Shown here one piece after another: positions 18,658-28,607 of a stretch of 64,000 bases of DNA (position 1 is the first letter of the stretch; each line of letters opens with the position of its first letter). A program made the position numbers and the translations under genes. A model generated the notes under the pieces. The model did no database searches and was not told the DNA's origin. It saw nothing but the letters and a program-made list of their open reading frames with translations. This DNA comes from Pseudomonas sp. R37(2017) (GTDB lineage Bacteria; Pseudomonadota; Gammaproteobacteria; Pseudomonadales; Pseudomonadaceae): positions 434,001 through 498,000 of the forward strand of contig NZ_NEHO01000002.1 of the NCBI RefSeq assembly GCF_002113375.1, written 5' to 3'.

Positions 18658-19929
18658 TTAAGCCTGGTGGCTGATCCGCCCATCCACCAGGGTATAACGC
18701 ACTACACCCGGCAGGCTGTGGCCGATGAATGGGCAGTTTTCGCCCTTGGACAACCAGGTTTCACCGGCGACTGTCGAGGCCGCCGGGTCGAACAGCACGA
18801 TATCCGCCGCACCACCCACCGCCAGTCTGCCTGCCGGCAGGCGCAAGGCCTCGGCCGGTCCGGCGCTCAGGCGTTTCAGCAACGTCGGCAGGTCCAGCAG
18901 GCCATCCTCGACCAGGGTCATCGCCAGCGGCAACAGCAGTTCAACGCTGCTGATGCCTGGCTCGGTCGCGCCGAACGGTGCCAGCTTGGCATCACGCTCA
19001 TGGGGTTGGTGGTGGCTGGAGATCGCCGAGATTACCCCCGATTTTACCGCTGCGCGCAGGCCTTCGCGGTCGGCGCGGGTGCGTAGCGGCGGCTGGACGT
19101 GATACAGGCTGCTGAAGTCGATCAGGGCTTCATCGGTCAGGATCAACTGGTACAGGGCGACATCCGCGGTGACCTTCAGGCCCCGCGCCTGGGCCTGGGC
19201 GATCAGCTCCACGCCGCGGGCGCTGGTGAGCTGGCTGAAGTGTGCGCGTACGCCGGTCTGTTCAACCAGCAGCAGATCCCGGGCCAGGGCGACGGTCTCG
19301 GCACTTTCCGGAATGCCCGGCAAGCCAAGGAAGCTGGCGGTCGGACCTTCGTGAGCCAGGCCGCCCTCGGCCAGGTCGTGATCCTGGGAATTGAAAATCA
19401 CCGTCAGGTCGAAGGTCGCTGCGTAGTCCAGTGCACGGCACAGGGTGCGGTTGTTGCGGAAGCTCTCCAGGCCATTGCCGAAGGCCACGCAACCGGCATC
19501 GCGCAGTGCCACGAGCTCGGCAAGCTGTTCACCGTCCAGGCCTTTGCTCAGGGCGCCGATCGGGAAGACTTTGGTGTTGCCGGCCTCTCGGGCGCGGTCG
19601 AGGATCAGTTCGGCTACCGCCGAGGTGTCCAGCACCGGTTTGGTTTTTGGCGGGCAGCACAGGCTGGTCACGCCGCCAGCCGCCGCTGCGCGGGTTTCGC
19701 TGACAATCGAGCCTTTGCGGCTGTAGCCCGGCTCGCGCAAGGCAACGTTGAGGTCGACCAAGCCGGGAGCGGCCACCAGGCCTTTGGCGTCGATCGTGTC
19801 GACGGCGACAAAGCCGGCTGGCGCCGCGCCAAGGGCGACGACTTTGCAGGCTTCAATGTGGATATCGGTTACTTGATCCAGGCCACTGGCTGGATCGATC
19901 ACGCGGGCGCCGAGAATGCTGAGCTTCAC
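18658..19929 (-). CDS. pyrC': Inactive dihydroorotase homologue PyrC' (PyrX)
   Basis: In Pseudomonas this protein assembles with PyrB to form the dodecameric aspartate transcarbamoylase, and dihydroorotase activity comes from a separate gene. The sequence supports this: the metal-binding HxH that opens true dihydroorotases (D-x-H-x-H-x-R) reads D-L-N-V-A-L-R here ([13 protein letters not shown]), so both metal-ligand His are gone. The 423-residue barrel fold is otherwise intact. It overlaps pyrB by 4 bp, which suits equal production of the two subunits. Confidence 0.92.
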   Translation of the reverse strand: MKLSILGARVIDPASGLDQVTDIHIEACKVVALGAAPAGFVAVDTIDAKGLVAAPGLVDLNVALREPGYSRKGSIVSETRAAAAGGVTSLCCPPKTKPVLDTSAVAELILDRAREAGNTKVFPIGALSKGLDGEQLAELVALRDAGCVAFGNGLESFRNNRTLCRALDYAATFDLTVIFNSQDHDLAEGGLAHEGPTASFLGLPGIPESAETVALARDLLLVEQTGVRAHFSQLTSARGVELIAQAQARGLKVTADVALYQLILTDEALIDFSSLYHVQPPLRTRADREGLRAAVKSGVISAISSHHQPHERDAKLAPFGATEPGISSVELLLPLAMTLVEDGLLDLPTLLKRLSAGPAEALRLPAGRLAVGGAADIVLFDPAASTVAGETWLSKGENCPFIGHSLPGVVRYTLVDGRISHQA

Positions 19930-20930
19930 TGGGCGTTCTCCTGCTCGAATTGGCGTTGCGCGGTCTGCCCGCTCATGGCCATGGACAGTACCGCCATACG
20001 AATGGCGATCCCGTAGGTCACCTGGTTGAGAATCACCGAGTGCGGACCGTCAGCCACCGCCGACTCGATTTCCACGCCGCGGTTGATCGGCCCCGGGTGC
20101 ATCACGATGGCATCGGGCTTGGCGCCGGCCAGGCGCGCGGTGGTCAGGCCGAACAGGCGGTAGAACTCGCCTTCGCTCGGCAGCAGGCCGCCGGTCATGC
20201 GTTCACGCTGCAGGCGCAGCATGATGACCACGTCGACGTCTTTCAGGCCTTCGGTCATGTCGGTGTAGACCTTCACGCCGTATTGCTCGATGCCGATCGG
20301 CAACAGGGTTTTCGGCGCGATGACGCGGATGTCCGGGCAGCCGAGGGTTTTCAGGGCCAGCATGTTCGAGCGCGCGACCCGCGAATGCAGGATGTCGCCG
20401 ACGATGGCCACCGAAAGGTTTTCGAAACCGCCCTTGTGCCGACGGATGGTCAGCATGTCGAGCATGCCCTGGGTCGGGTGCGCGTGCCGACCATCGCCGC
20501 CGTTGATGATCGCTACCTGCGGGCAGACATGCTCGGCGATGAAGTGCGCGGCACCGGAGTCACCGTGACGCACGACGAACATGTCGGCGGCCATGGCTTC
20601 GAGGTTGCGCAGGGTGTCGAGCAGGGTTTCGCCTTTGCTTGCCGACGATGTCGACACGTTCAGGGTGATCACGTCCGCCGAGAGCCGCTGGGCCGCCAGT
20701 TCGAAGGTGGTGCGGGTGCGGGTCGAGTTCTCGAAGAACACGTTGCACACGGTCTTGCCGCGCAGCAACGGGACTTTTTTCACGGCCCGGGCGCCGACTT
20801 CGAGGAAGGAGTCGGCGGTGTCGAGGATTTCCGTCAGCAGCTCGCGGCGCAAACCGTCGAGCGAGAGGAAGTGGCGCAGCTGGCCCTGATCATTGAGCTG
20901 CAGCGGGCGCTTGGTTTCTAGAGGCGTCAT
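19926..20930 (-). CDS. pyrB: Aspartate carbamoyltransferase catalytic subunit
   Basis: PyrB joins carbamoyl phosphate and aspartate, the first committed pyrimidine step. From the ATG at 20930 it is 334 residues. It shows the carbamoyl-phosphate site [12 protein letters not shown] and the motifs [20 protein letters not shown] and HPGPINRG. The N-terminal extension before the catalytic core is the Pseudomonas-type region linked to nucleotide regulation and to complex assembly with PyrC'. The gene lies between pyrR (27 bp upstream) and pyrC'. Confidence 0.97.
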   Translation of the reverse strand: MTPLETKRPLQLNDQGQLRHFLSLDGLRRELLTEILDTADSFLEVGARAVKKVPLLRGKTVCNVFFENSTRTRTTFELAAQRLSADVITLNVSTSSASKGETLLDTLRNLEAMAADMFVVRHGDSGAAHFIAEHVCPQVAIINGGDGRHAHPTQGMLDMLTIRRHKGGFENLSVAIVGDILHSRVARSNMLALKTLGCPDIRVIAPKTLLPIGIEQYGVKVYTDMTEGLKDVDVVIMLRLQRERMTGGLLPSEGEFYRLFGLTTARLAGAKPDAIVMHPGPINRGVEIESAVADGPHSVILNQVTYGIAIRMAVLSMAMSGQTAQRQFEQENAQ

Positions 20931-20957
20931 CGCAAGGGGGACTCTCAATAGGGCGAA

Positions 20958-21461
20958 TTAAAGGGCGAGGTCTTGCAGTTCGAGTGCGAGTTCCGGACCG
21001 GACAGCTTCACCCGTTCGTGGGCGGCCAGCGACAGGGTCGCGCCAACCACGTTCGGACGGATCGGCAGTTCGCCGGCGTCCAGGTCCAGCATGCACACCA
21101 GCGTCACGCTGGCCGGGCGACCGTAGTCGAACAGTTCGTTCATGGCGGCGCGGATGGTTCGGCCGCTCATCAGCACGTCGTCGATCAGCACCAGGTGCTG
21201 GCCTTCGATCTCGAACGGCAGCGCCGAGGGGCGAACCTGTGGGTGCAGGCCGTTCTGGCTGAAATCGTCGCGGTAGAAGGATACGTCCAGGGTGCCGAGG
21301 GGCTCATCGCTGCCCAGCTCCTTGAGCAGGGCCTGGGCCACCCAGACGCCGCCGGTACGGATGCCGATGAAGCGCGGGTCGCTGATGCCGCGGTGTTCCA
21401 GGTGAGCCTTCAGGCGCTTGGCCATCTGGCTGATCAGTTCGGCGGGATTGGGCAGGCTCAT
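20958..21461 (-). CDS. pyrR: Pyrimidine operon regulator PyrR
   Basis: PyrR has a phosphoribosyltransferase fold and senses uridine nucleotides; some homologues also have uracil phosphoribosyltransferase activity. The 167-residue protein has the PRPP-binding loop [17 protein letters not shown] and the N-terminal [10 protein letters not shown] motif. It sits directly upstream of pyrB in the same direction. I did not find a Bacillus-like attenuator in the leader, so how it acts here is open. Confidence 0.95.
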   Translation of the reverse strand: MSLPNPAELISQMAKRLKAHLEHRGISDPRFIGIRTGGVWVAQALLKELGSDEPLGTLDVSFYRDDFSQNGLHPQVRPSALPFEIEGQHLVLIDDVLMSGRTIRAAMNELFDYGRPASVTLVCMLDLDAGELPIRPNVVGATLSLAAHERVKLSGPELALELQDLAL

Positions 21462-21539
21462 GGTTGCTCCTTCTTTGGCCCGAGCCGGCTTGTGCGGGAG
21501 TGGCTCGGGTTGTAGCTAAGAGAGACGCGCAGCGGCTCT

Positions 21540-21977
21540 TCAGGATTCAAACAGTGCGGTGTTTTCGTCCAGCCAGCCTTGCAGTAGCAGGGCGGCGGCG
21601 ATGGCGTCGACCGGGTTGTCGCGGTAACTGCCTTTCTGGCCGCCACGAGCCAGGCGTTCGCCCTTGGCCTCGAAGGTGGTCAGGCGTTCATCGTGGGTAT
21701 AAAAGGGCAGGTTGAAGCGGCCGTTCAGGCGCCGCGCGAACTTTTCCGCTCGGGCGCACATGTCGCTGGGCGTGCCATCCATGTTCAACGGCAGGCCGAC
21801 CACCACGGCATCGGGTTTCCACTCCTTGATGAGGGCTTCGAGCTGGTTCCAGTCGGGGATGCCGTTCTGCGCTTTCAGGGTGCACAGCTCGCGGGCCTGG
21901 CCGGTCACTACCTGGCCGACCGCAACGCCGATCTGTTTGGTGCCGTAGTCGAATCCGAGAATCAGCCGCAGGGCCAT
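21540..21977 (-). CDS. ruvX: Putative pre-16S rRNA nuclease / Holliday junction resolvase RuvX
   Basis: The 145-residue RNase H-like protein begins LILGFDYGTKQIGVAVG, with the first catalytic Asp, and contains VVGLPLNMDGTPS and a late DAIAAALLLQ with the last acidic residue. YqgF/RuvX proteins process pre-16S rRNA ends; an older proposal is Holliday junction resolution. It shares one base with the algH stop (TGATG) and lies 78 bp upstream of pyrR, the conserved algH-ruvX-pyrR order. Confidence 0.95.
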   Translation of the reverse strand: MALRLILGFDYGTKQIGVAVGQVVTGQARELCTLKAQNGIPDWNQLEALIKEWKPDAVVVGLPLNMDGTPSDMCARAEKFARRLNGRFNLPFYTHDERLTTFEAKGERLARGGQKGSYRDNPVDAIAAALLLQGWLDENTALFES

Positions 21978-22549
21978 CAGGCGTGCCCCGCCTGGCTGGT
22001 CAGCAGGCTGAGGTTGATGCCCAGGTGCTTGGCGGCCGCTTCCAGGCGATGTTCGCTGCTGGTGTTGAACAGGATGTCTGCGTCAAACGGGCAGGTCAGC
22101 CAGGCGTTCTGCGCCAGTTCGGCTTCCAGTTGCCCGGCTTCCCAACCGGCATAGCCGAGGGCGATCAGGCTTTTTTCCGGACCGACGCCGTCAGCGATGG
22201 CGAACAGTATGTCCTGGGTGGTCGACAGGGATAAGTCGTCTTCCAGATCAACGGTTGCCTGGAAGCTCAGCCCTTTGGGGTGCAGGACGAAGCCGCGATC
22301 GGTCTGCACCGGACCGCCGATAAAGATCGGCACGTGCTGGCAGAGCGCTGGCGGTTCGATATCCGGGCGCAATTGCTCAAGGATATCGGCCAGATTCAGC
22401 TCTTGCGGACGGTTGACCACCAGTCCCATGGCCCCATTGGCCGTGTGCTCGACGATGTAGGTCAAGGTGTGCGCAAAGTTCGGGTCGGCCATGTGTGGCA
22501 TGGCGATCAGGAATTGATGCTTGAGGTAGCTGGGGCTGACGTTTTTCAT
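21977..22549 (-). CDS. algH: AlgH / YqgE family protein
   Basis: A 190-residue soluble protein of the UPF0301 (YqgE/AlgH) family, with the opening LKHQFLIAMPHMADPNFA, VNRPQELNL and IFIGGPVQTDRGFVLH. In P. aeruginosa, algH was identified as affecting alginate regulation; the mechanism is unknown and a redox-related role is proposed. The ATG at 22549 is used; the frame is open further upstream without family similarity. Confidence 0.95.
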   Translation of the reverse strand: MKNVSPSYLKHQFLIAMPHMADPNFAHTLTYIVEHTANGAMGLVVNRPQELNLADILEQLRPDIEPPALCQHVPIFIGGPVQTDRGFVLHPKGLSFQATVDLEDDLSLSTTQDILFAIADGVGPEKSLIALGYAGWEAGQLEAELAQNAWLTCPFDADILFNTSSEHRLEAAAKHLGINLSLLTSQAGHA

Positions 22550-22641
22550 GTGCGCTAGTGTGGCGTTCGGGGGACGAACTGACAAGCTGGGGATGGCGCA
22601 ATTTGGTGGTCGACACCGCTCCCACAGGGGATTTGTGGCGG

Positions 22642-23541
22642 TCAGTTACTTGAAAGTCTGTCCCCGCGGGCAAATTTCCAGGTCCGGATGATCTCCAGCC
22701 GGTCAACATCCGACAGATCGCCGGTAAAGGGTGCAAACGGCGCCGCCAGCCGGACGATCCGTTGCGCCGCCTGGTCCAGCAGCGGCTGGCCGGACGACTC
22801 CAGCACCAACACTTCATACAGCGAACCGTCGCGGTTGATCGATACCATCAAGCGCAAGTTGCCGTAGATCTGTTTGCGCCGCGCTTCGTCGGGGTAGTTG
22901 AGGTTGCCGATGCGCTCGACTTTCTTGCGCCATTCGTCTTTGTACCAGGCGCCCTTGTCGCGCATGGTCGAGGCCGCGCTCAAGCGGTGAATGCGCGGGC
23001 GTTTGGCATACAGCTGCTGTTCGGCGGCCAGTTCCGCTTCGAGGCTGGCGATGTCGCTGGACAGTTGCTCGCTGTCGAACGTCGGTGCCTGGACCTGGGG
23101 CTTGACCTCGGCCTTGGGTTCCTCTGTCTTGGCCGGAGCTTTCTTCGGCTTCGGCGCCACGGTGGTCACGGCAGCCTTGGGCGGGGCTTCCTGGACTTCA
23201 GGTTTGGCAGCCGGCGGAGGTGTGACTTTCTGTACCTTGTTGTCCTGGAATGGCGCGACTTCGGTGGTCTTGGGAATCGCCTTTTTATCCAGGGTGCCAC
23301 TGCCTTGCTGATTCTCCTGGGCCAGGAAATCGGCTTTCTCGGGCTTCTTTTCGCTCTTGAAGGTGGCGAGGGTGATTTCCAGGGTTTTGCTGATCTGCCT
23401 GGGCTCGACCACTGCAAACCCGACGCCCAGCAGCAAGGCCAGGTGGATCAACGCTGCCAGGAACAGGGTAAAACCGAGGCGATCGGCCGGGCGCACGCCA
23501 CGCTGGGCGAGTTCGGCAGGCAGATCGGACGGGAGGGTCAT
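22642..23541 (-). CDS. tonB: Energy transducer TonB
   Basis: TonB couples the ExbB/ExbD proton-driven motor to outer membrane receptors. The 299-residue protein has one N-terminal membrane anchor (about 20-42), a Pro/Lys/Ala/Glu-rich periplasmic spacer (about 80-160) and a C-terminal TonB domain. The domain holds YPDEARRKQIYGNLRLMVSI and IIRTWKFARGD. No exbB or exbD is adjacent. Placement upstream of algH and beside gshB is typical of Pseudomonas. Confidence 0.94.
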   Translation of the reverse strand: MTLPSDLPAELAQRGVRPADRLGFTLFLAALIHLALLLGVGFAVVEPRQISKTLEITLATFKSEKKPEKADFLAQENQQGSGTLDKKAIPKTTEVAPFQDNKVQKVTPPPAAKPEVQEAPPKAAVTTVAPKPKKAPAKTEEPKAEVKPQVQAPTFDSEQLSSDIASLEAELAAEQQLYAKRPRIHRLSAASTMRDKGAWYKDEWRKKVERIGNLNYPDEARRKQIYGNLRLMVSINRDGSLYEVLVLESSGQPLLDQAAQRIVRLAAPFAPFTGDLSDVDRLEIIRTWKFARGDRLSSN

Positions 23542-23600
23542 GGCAAAAAAACCAACATCGCGTTTTTACGAGCCCGGCATGATAACGCAATGTTGGTTTT

Positions 23601-23690
23601 TAGCTTCAAGCTCTAAGCTTCAAGCGACAAGCTGTATTCCGCACGCTTCAAGCTTGCCGCTTGAGGCTTGCAGCTTGCAGCTGCTTCTCT
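23601..23690. repeat. AGCTTGAAG / AGCTTGCAG-type repeat cluster
   Basis: A run of imperfect copies of CTTCAAGCTT and GCTTGCAGCTTGCAGC in both orientations, able to form a hairpin. It differs from the REP family found elsewhere. It overlaps the last codons of gshB, so the C-terminal residues QLQAASLKRQA of that protein are written by the repeat. Related runs occur beside metF and upstream of ahcY. Confidence 0.75.
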
Positions 23691-24619
23691 ATGGCATCCA
23701 TCAGCATGCCGCCAATATCGGTGCCAAACGCGTTATCAATCTCGCGAATGCAGGTCGGGCTGGTGACGTTGATCTCGGTCAGGTGCTCGCCGATCACGTC
23801 CAGGCCAACGAACAACAGGCCTTTTTCACGCAGGGCCGGGCCGACTTGCGCGGCGATCCAGCGGTCCTTGTCGGTCAGCGGACGGGCTTCGCCACGACCA
23901 CCGGCGGCGAGGTTGCCACGGGTCTCGCCCTGGGCCGGAATCCGTGCCAGGCAGTAATCCACAGGCTCGCCATCGATCATCAGGATGCGCTTGTCGCCAT
24001 CGACGATGGCCGGCAAGTAGCCCTGGATCATGATTTGCTGCTGGCCATGCAAGGTCAGGGTTTCAAGAATCACCGAAAGGTTCGGGTGGCCGGCGGTGTG
24101 GCGGAAAATCGAGGAACCGCCCATGCCGTCCAGCGGCTTGAGAATTACATCGCCATGGTGGTCGGCGAACTCGCGCAGTACGTCCGGACGGCGGCTGACG
24201 ATGGTCGGCGGCGTGCACTGCGGGAACAGCGTGGCGAACAGCTTTTCGTTGCAGTCGCGCAGGCTTTGCGGCTTGTTGACCACCAGCACGCCGGCGCGCT
24301 CGGCCTGTTCCAGCAGGTAGGTGGAGTAGACGAACTCCATGTCGAACGGCGGATCCTTGCGCATCAGGATCACGTCGAGATCGCTCAGCAACGCATCGCT
24401 TTCGGCGCCCAGTTCGAACCATTTTTCCGGGTTGGCGAACACTTGCAGCGGTCGCATCCGCGCCCGGGCCTGGCCCTCGCCCTGATACAGGTCGCGCTGC
24501 TCCATGTAGAACAGCTCCCAGCCACGCTTCTGCGCGGCCAGCAGCATGGCCAGCGAGCTATCCTTTTTATAGGAAATGCTGGCGATAGGGTCCATGACAA
24601 TCCCGACGCGAACGCTCAT
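23648..24619 (-). CDS. gshB: Glutathione synthetase
   Basis: GshB joins gamma-glutamylcysteine and glycine with ATP. The 323-residue protein has an ATP-grasp fold with the N-terminal VGIVMDPIASISYKKDSSLAML, the loop KPLDGMGGSSIF, and the metal-binding region ending LTEINVTSPTCIREID. The last ten or so residues come from an intergenic-type repeat and are not part of the conserved fold. The ATG at 24619 fits the family start. Confidence 0.97.
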   Translation of the reverse strand: MSVRVGIVMDPIASISYKKDSSLAMLLAAQKRGWELFYMEQRDLYQGEGQARARMRPLQVFANPEKWFELGAESDALLSDLDVILMRKDPPFDMEFVYSTYLLEQAERAGVLVVNKPQSLRDCNEKLFATLFPQCTPPTIVSRRPDVLREFADHHGDVILKPLDGMGGSSIFRHTAGHPNLSVILETLTLHGQQQIMIQGYLPAIVDGDKRILMIDGEPVDYCLARIPAQGETRGNLAAGGRGEARPLTDKDRWIAAQVGPALREKGLLFVGLDVIGEHLTEINVTSPTCIREIDNAFGTDIGGMLMDAIEKQLQAASLKRQA

Positions 24620-24979
24620 TGGGTTTTCCTCTGAAGTGGGTGAGGCCTATGCCGATCCCTGTGGGAGCGAGCCTGCTCGCGATGGACTTCAGAACTCCGC
24701 ATTCAGCCTGCGGACACGCGTCATCGTTGGCGACCATCGCGAGCAGGCTCGCTCCTACAGGAGATCAGTCCAAAGGACCGTATAAAAGTGGCGTCAGAGT
24801 GGCGCTGAGTGTGTTCCCGGTCAAGGAAAAACCACCTTGCGGGTCGGCCGATAGATTGGTTCCGGAGACTGTGCTAAAAAGGCTGCCATGTCGTGCCGGC
24901 CCTTGAACATCAAGGGTTTCGAGCCACGTTAACCGGCAAACGGACAAATTGTTTCACAAAGGCGACGGTAGAGCATTTT
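24620..24979. other. Intergenic region between divergent gshB and pilG
   Basis: About 360 bp containing one REPIN (24659-24760) and then roughly 220 bp that should hold the promoter of the Pil-Chp operon. I saw no other gene and could not define a promoter with confidence. Confidence 0.5.
24659..24760. repeat. REPIN, mixed subtype, 102 bp
   Basis: Left arm CTGTGGGAGCGAGCCTGC (GTGGGAGC core); right arm ends GCTCGCTCCTACAG (GTAGGAGC core). The 102-bp spacing equals that of the copies in chpA and beside metF. The mixed arms suggest recombination or gene conversion between subfamilies. Confidence 0.9.
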
Positions 24980-25384
24980 ATGGAACAGCACCCCAACGCC
25001 TTGAAGGTCATGGTGATCGATGATTCGAAGACGATTCGTCGCACCGCCGAAACGCTGCTCAAGAACGTGGGTTGTGAGGTCATCACCGCCATCGACGGTT
25101 TTGATGCCCTGGCCAAGATTGCCGACAATCACCCCGGCATCATCTTTGTCGACATCATGATGCCGCGCCTGGATGGCTACCAGACCTGCGCCCTGATCAA
25201 GAACAACAGCGCGTTCAAGTCCACGCCGGTGATTATGCTGTCATCCAAGGACGGGCTGTTCGACAAGGCCAAGGGGCGCATCGTCGGCTCTGACCAGTTT
25301 CTGACCAAGCCGTTCAGCAGGGAAGAATTGCTTGATGCGATCCAGGCCCACGTTCCTGGTTTCGCCGCCGTTTTGCCGCAGTAG
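24980..25384 (+). CDS. pilG: Type IV pilus chemotaxis response regulator PilG
   Basis: PilG is a stand-alone CheY-like receiver downstream of ChpA that promotes pilus extension and cAMP-linked surface responses in P. aeruginosa. From the ATG at 24980 the protein is 134 residues. The acidic pocket is D14-D15, the phospho-acceptor is D58 in FVDIMMPRLDG, and the signalling Lys is K110 in LTKPF. It is the first gene of the cluster, 57 bp before pilH. Confidence 0.95.
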   Translation: MEQHPNALKVMVIDDSKTIRRTAETLLKNVGCEVITAIDGFDALAKIADNHPGIIFVDIMMPRLDGYQTCALIKNNSAFKSTPVIMLSSKDGLFDKAKGRIVGSDQFLTKPFSREELLDAIQAHVPGFAAVLPQ

Positions 25385-25441
25385 GACACGCACAGTGACG
25401 CTCGGCCATCGGGCCCGGCGTCGACAAGAATGGGGAAGACC

Positions 25442-25807
25442 ATGGCACGTATTCTGATCGTCGATGATTCGCCGACCGAAATGTACAAACTGACCGGTAT
25501 GCTGGAAAAGCACGGTCATGAAGTGTTGAAAGCCGAAAACGGTGCCGACGGCGTGGCCCTGGCCCGCCAGGAAAAGCCCGATGCGGTCCTGATGGACATC
25601 GTCATGCCCGGTCTCAACGGCTTCCAGGCAACCCGCCAACTGACCAAGGACCCGGAAACCGGGCACATCCCGGTGATCATCATCACCACCAAGGATCAGG
25701 ACACCGACAAAGTCTGGGGCACGCGCCAGGGCGCCAGGGATTACCTGACCAAACCGGTCGACGAAGACACCCTGGTCAAAACCCTGAACAACGTGCTGGC
25801 CGGTTGA
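25442..25807 (+). CDS. pilH: Type IV pilus chemotaxis response regulator PilH
   Basis: PilH is the second CheY-like receiver of the Pil-Chp system, with an effect opposing PilG in P. aeruginosa. The 121-residue protein has acidic pocket D8-D9, phospho-acceptor D52 in LMDIVMPGLNG and Lys K104 in LTKPV. The spacing to pilI is 10 bp. Confidence 0.95.
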   Translation: MARILIVDDSPTEMYKLTGMLEKHGHEVLKAENGADGVALARQEKPDAVLMDIVMPGLNGFQATRQLTKDPETGHIPVIIITTKDQDTDKVWGTRQGARDYLTKPVDEDTLVKTLNNVLAG

Positions 25808-25817
25808 TCGTCAGCTC

Positions 25818-26357
25818 ATGAACGAGTCGCTGACGGCATTCGAACTGCTGCTGCAAATCGACCGGCGCTGTCGTTTGCTGGCGGCGGACTTGCCGTCCCA
25901 GCCGCCCCGACGGGACAGTTGGAGCGGCATCGGTTTTCGCCTGGGCGAGCACTGGTACGTCGCGCCCATGAGCGAAGTCAGTGAAGTCTTGCACGAACCT
26001 CGCTCCACTCAGTTGCCGGGGGTCAAGCCCTGGGTCAAGGGCGTTGCCAACTTGCGTGGGCGATTGCTGCCGATCATGGATTTGTGCGGCTTTTTCGGAC
26101 ATGAGCTTTCGGCGGTGCGCCGACAGCGGCGAGTGTTGGTAGTGGAGCACGAAGAGGTGTTTGCCGGGCTGCTGGTCGATGAAGTCTTCGGCCTCCAGCA
26201 CTTTGCCCAGGACAGCCTGGAGCCGGTGCCGGCAGACGAGTCGAAGGGACCGATGGCGACGTTCGTCAAAGGCCGGTTTCAGCGCGAGCAGAGTTGGCAG
26301 GTGTTCAGCCTGTTTGCGTTGACGCAGTCCCAGGGGTTCATGAACGTCGCGGTGTAA
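25818..26357 (+). CDS. pilI: CheW-like adaptor PilI
   Basis: PilI couples the receptor PilJ to the kinase ChpA. The 179-residue protein is a CheW-type fold: [22 protein letters not shown], then [15 protein letters not shown] (the conserved N-L-R-G turn), and a C-terminal strand pair ending in [11 protein letters not shown]. Position after pilH and before pilJ supports the name. Confidence 0.93.
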   Translation: MNESLTAFELLLQIDRRCRLLAADLPSQPPRRDSWSGIGFRLGEHWYVAPMSEVSEVLHEPRSTQLPGVKPWVKGVANLRGRLLPIMDLCGFFGHELSAVRRQRRVLVVEHEEVFAGLLVDEVFGLQHFAQDSLEPVPADESKGPMATFVKGRFQREQSWQVFSLFALTQSQGFMNVAV

Positions 26358-26376
26358 CCGGAACAACAGAGCACCT

Positions 26377-26466
26377 TGTGGGAGCGAGCCTGCTCGCGAA
26401 GGCGGCAGTCCGTTCAACATTGATATTGGCTGATCTACCGCTTTCGCGAGCGGGCTCGCTCCCACA
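26377..26466. repeat. REPIN between pilI and pilJ
   Basis: Arms TGTGGGAGCGAGCCTGCTCGCGAA and TTTCGCGAGCGGGCTCGCTCCCACA enclose about 43 bp. It splits the Pil-Chp operon between pilI and pilJ, so a hairpin would sit within the mRNA and could affect the relative amounts of upstream and downstream products. Confidence 0.92.
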
Positions 26467-26509
26467 GAGTCCCGGGCGAACCCGGAAATGGGTAAACAGG
26501 CGAGGACCG

Positions 26510-28570
26510 ATGATAAAAGCAAAAGCAGGCAAGCCAATGGAAGGGTCGCGCAGCCGGTCGCAGATTATCGTGCTGTTCATCGCGCTGATCATCTTCATCA
26601 TGCTGCTGTTCGCCAATTTCGCGTACCTCAACACCCAGGCTACCTACGACAAACAGTACATCGGCCACGCCGGCGAGCTGCGCGTGCTGTCCCAGCGCAT
26701 CGCCAAGAACGCCACCGAAGCCGCCGCCGGCAAGGCTGCCGCGTTCAAGTTGCTCAGCGATGCGCGCAACGACTTTGCCCGGCGTTGGGGCTATCTGAAA
26801 AAGGGCGACCCGGCCACCGGCCTGCCGCCGGCCCCCACCACCGTGCGTCCTGAGATGCGTGCGGTGCAGCAGGACTGGGAGCGCCTGCTGAAAAACACCG
26901 ATGCGATCCTTTCCAGCGAGCAAACCGTACTGTCGCTGCATCAGGTTGCCGCCACCCTGGCCGAAACCGTGCCGCAGTTGCAGGTCGAATACGAGAAAGT
27001 CGTCGAGATTCTCCTGCAAAGAGGCGCCCCGGCTGCCCAAGTGGCGATGGCCCAGCGCCAATCGCTGCTGGCCGAGCGAATCCTCGGCGCGGTCAATACG
27101 GTATTGGCCGGCGACGAAAATTCACAGCAGGCCGCCGATGTGTTCGGACGCGACGCCACGCAGTTCGGCAAGGTGCTCAACGGCATGCTGCAGGGCGACC
27201 CGGCGCTCAAGGTCAGTCAGGTCGAAGACCGCGACGCCCGTGCGCGACTGGCGGAGATTGCCGAACTGTTCGAATTCGTCTCGGGCTCGGTGGACGAGAT
27301 CCTCGAAACCTCGCCGGAGCTGTTCAAGGTCCGTGAATCGGCCTCGAACATTTTCAGCCTGTCGCAAACCCTGCTCGACGAAGCCTCTCACCTGGCCAGC
27401 GGTTTTGAAAACATGGTGGGCGGGCGCACCACAGATACCATTGGCGGTTATGTGCTGGGCTTGCTGGCGTTGGCTTCGATCATCCTGATCGGCCTGGTAA
27501 TGGTGCGTGAGACGAATCGTCAGTTGCGCGAAACCGCCGAGAAAAACGAGCGTAACCAGAACGCGATCATGCGCTTGCTCGACGAGATCGAAGACCTGGC
27601 CGACGGCGACCTCACGGTGACCGCCTCGGTGACCGAAGACTTTACCGGCACCATCGCCGACTCGATCAATTACTCCGTCGACCAGTTGCGCGACCTGGTC
27701 GCGACCATCAACCTCACCGCCGGCCAGGTTGCCGCCGCCGTGCAGGAAACCCAGGCCACCGCCATGCACCTGGCCCAGGCTTCGGAACATCAGGCCCAAC
27801 AGATTTCCGAGGCGTCCATGGCGATCAACGACATGGCCGAGTCCATCGACCAGGTATCGGCCAACGCGGCTGAGTCGTCGGCGGTTGCCGAGCGTTCGGT
27901 GGAAATCGCCAACAAGGGCAACGAGGTGGTGCACAACACCATCCACGGCATGGACAACATTCGCGAGCAGATTCAGGACACCGCCAAGCGCATCAAGCGC
28001 CTGGGCGAGTCCTCACAGGAAATCGGCGACATTGTCAGCCTGATCGATGATATTGCCGACCAGACCAACATCCTTGCCCTCAACGCGGCCATCCAGGCGT
28101 CCATGGCCGGTGACGCCGGGCGCGGTTTCGCCGTGGTCGCCGATGAAGTGCAGCGCCTGGCCGAGCGTTCGTCCGCCGCCACCCGGCAGATCGAAACCCT
28201 GGTGCGGGCGATCCAGGCCGATACCAACGAAGCGGTCATCTCCATGGAGCAGACGACGACCGAAGTGGTGCGCGGCGCCCGTCTGGCGCAGGATGCCGGT
28301 GTGGCCCTGGAGGAAATCGAAGGCGTGTCCAAGACGCTCGCGGCGTTGATCCAGAGCATTTCCAATGCGGCGCAACAGCAGACGTCGTCGGCCGGCCAGA
28401 TTTCCCTGACGATGAACGTGATCCAACAGATCACTTCGCAGACCTCGTCAGGCTCCACCGCCACGGCCGACAGCATCGGCAACCTGGCGAAAATGGCCAG
28501 CCAGTTGCGTCGCTCGGTGTCCGGCTTCACCTTGCCGGCGGCCAAGGCGCAAGCTGTAGACAAGGCGTGA
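26510..28570 (+). CDS. pilJ: Pilus methyl-accepting chemotaxis protein PilJ
   Basis: PilJ is the receptor of the Pil-Chp array and senses pilin and surface contact. From the ATG at 26510 it has 686 residues, close to the P. aeruginosa protein. TM1 lies at 19-37, a periplasmic region with two PilJ-type helical modules follows, and TM2 is near residue 313-333. A HAMP region comes next, then a long signalling coiled coil whose tip contains [30 protein letters not shown] (near residue 515). The usual tip Glu of IEAARAGE is replaced ([10 protein letters not shown]), as is known for PilJ. Confidence 0.95.
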   Translation: MIKAKAGKPMEGSRSRSQIIVLFIALIIFIMLLFANFAYLNTQATYDKQYIGHAGELRVLSQRIAKNATEAAAGKAAAFKLLSDARNDFARRWGYLKKGDPATGLPPAPTTVRPEMRAVQQDWERLLKNTDAILSSEQTVLSLHQVAATLAETVPQLQVEYEKVVEILLQRGAPAAQVAMAQRQSLLAERILGAVNTVLAGDENSQQAADVFGRDATQFGKVLNGMLQGDPALKVSQVEDRDARARLAEIAELFEFVSGSVDEILETSPELFKVRESASNIFSLSQTLLDEASHLASGFENMVGGRTTDTIGGYVLGLLALASIILIGLVMVRETNRQLRETAEKNERNQNAIMRLLDEIEDLADGDLTVTASVTEDFTGTIADSINYSVDQLRDLVATINLTAGQVAAAVQETQATAMHLAQASEHQAQQISEASMAINDMAESIDQVSANAAESSAVAERSVEIANKGNEVVHNTIHGMDNIREQIQDTAKRIKRLGESSQEIGDIVSLIDDIADQTNILALNAAIQASMAGDAGRGFAVVADEVQRLAERSSAATRQIETLVRAIQADTNEAVISMEQTTTEVVRGARLAQDAGVALEEIEGVSKTLAALIQSISNAAQQQTSSAGQISLTMNVIQQITSQTSSGSTATADSIGNLAKMASQLRRSVSGFTLPAAKAQAVDKA

Positions 28571-28607
28571 ACCGCCCGCAGGTAGAACTATTGTGACTGG
28601 AGTGGTT

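Noticed and set aside
20958..21539. Possible PyrR-type attenuator in front of pyrR
   Set aside because: The 78-bp gap between ruvX and pyrR shows no terminator/antiterminator pair or PyrR-binding loop that I can recognise.
28593..28607. GTG at 28593 as the chpA start
   Set aside because: It is in frame but adds only five residues (MTGVV), and the conserved start is MGDRHDYVALEW at 28608.
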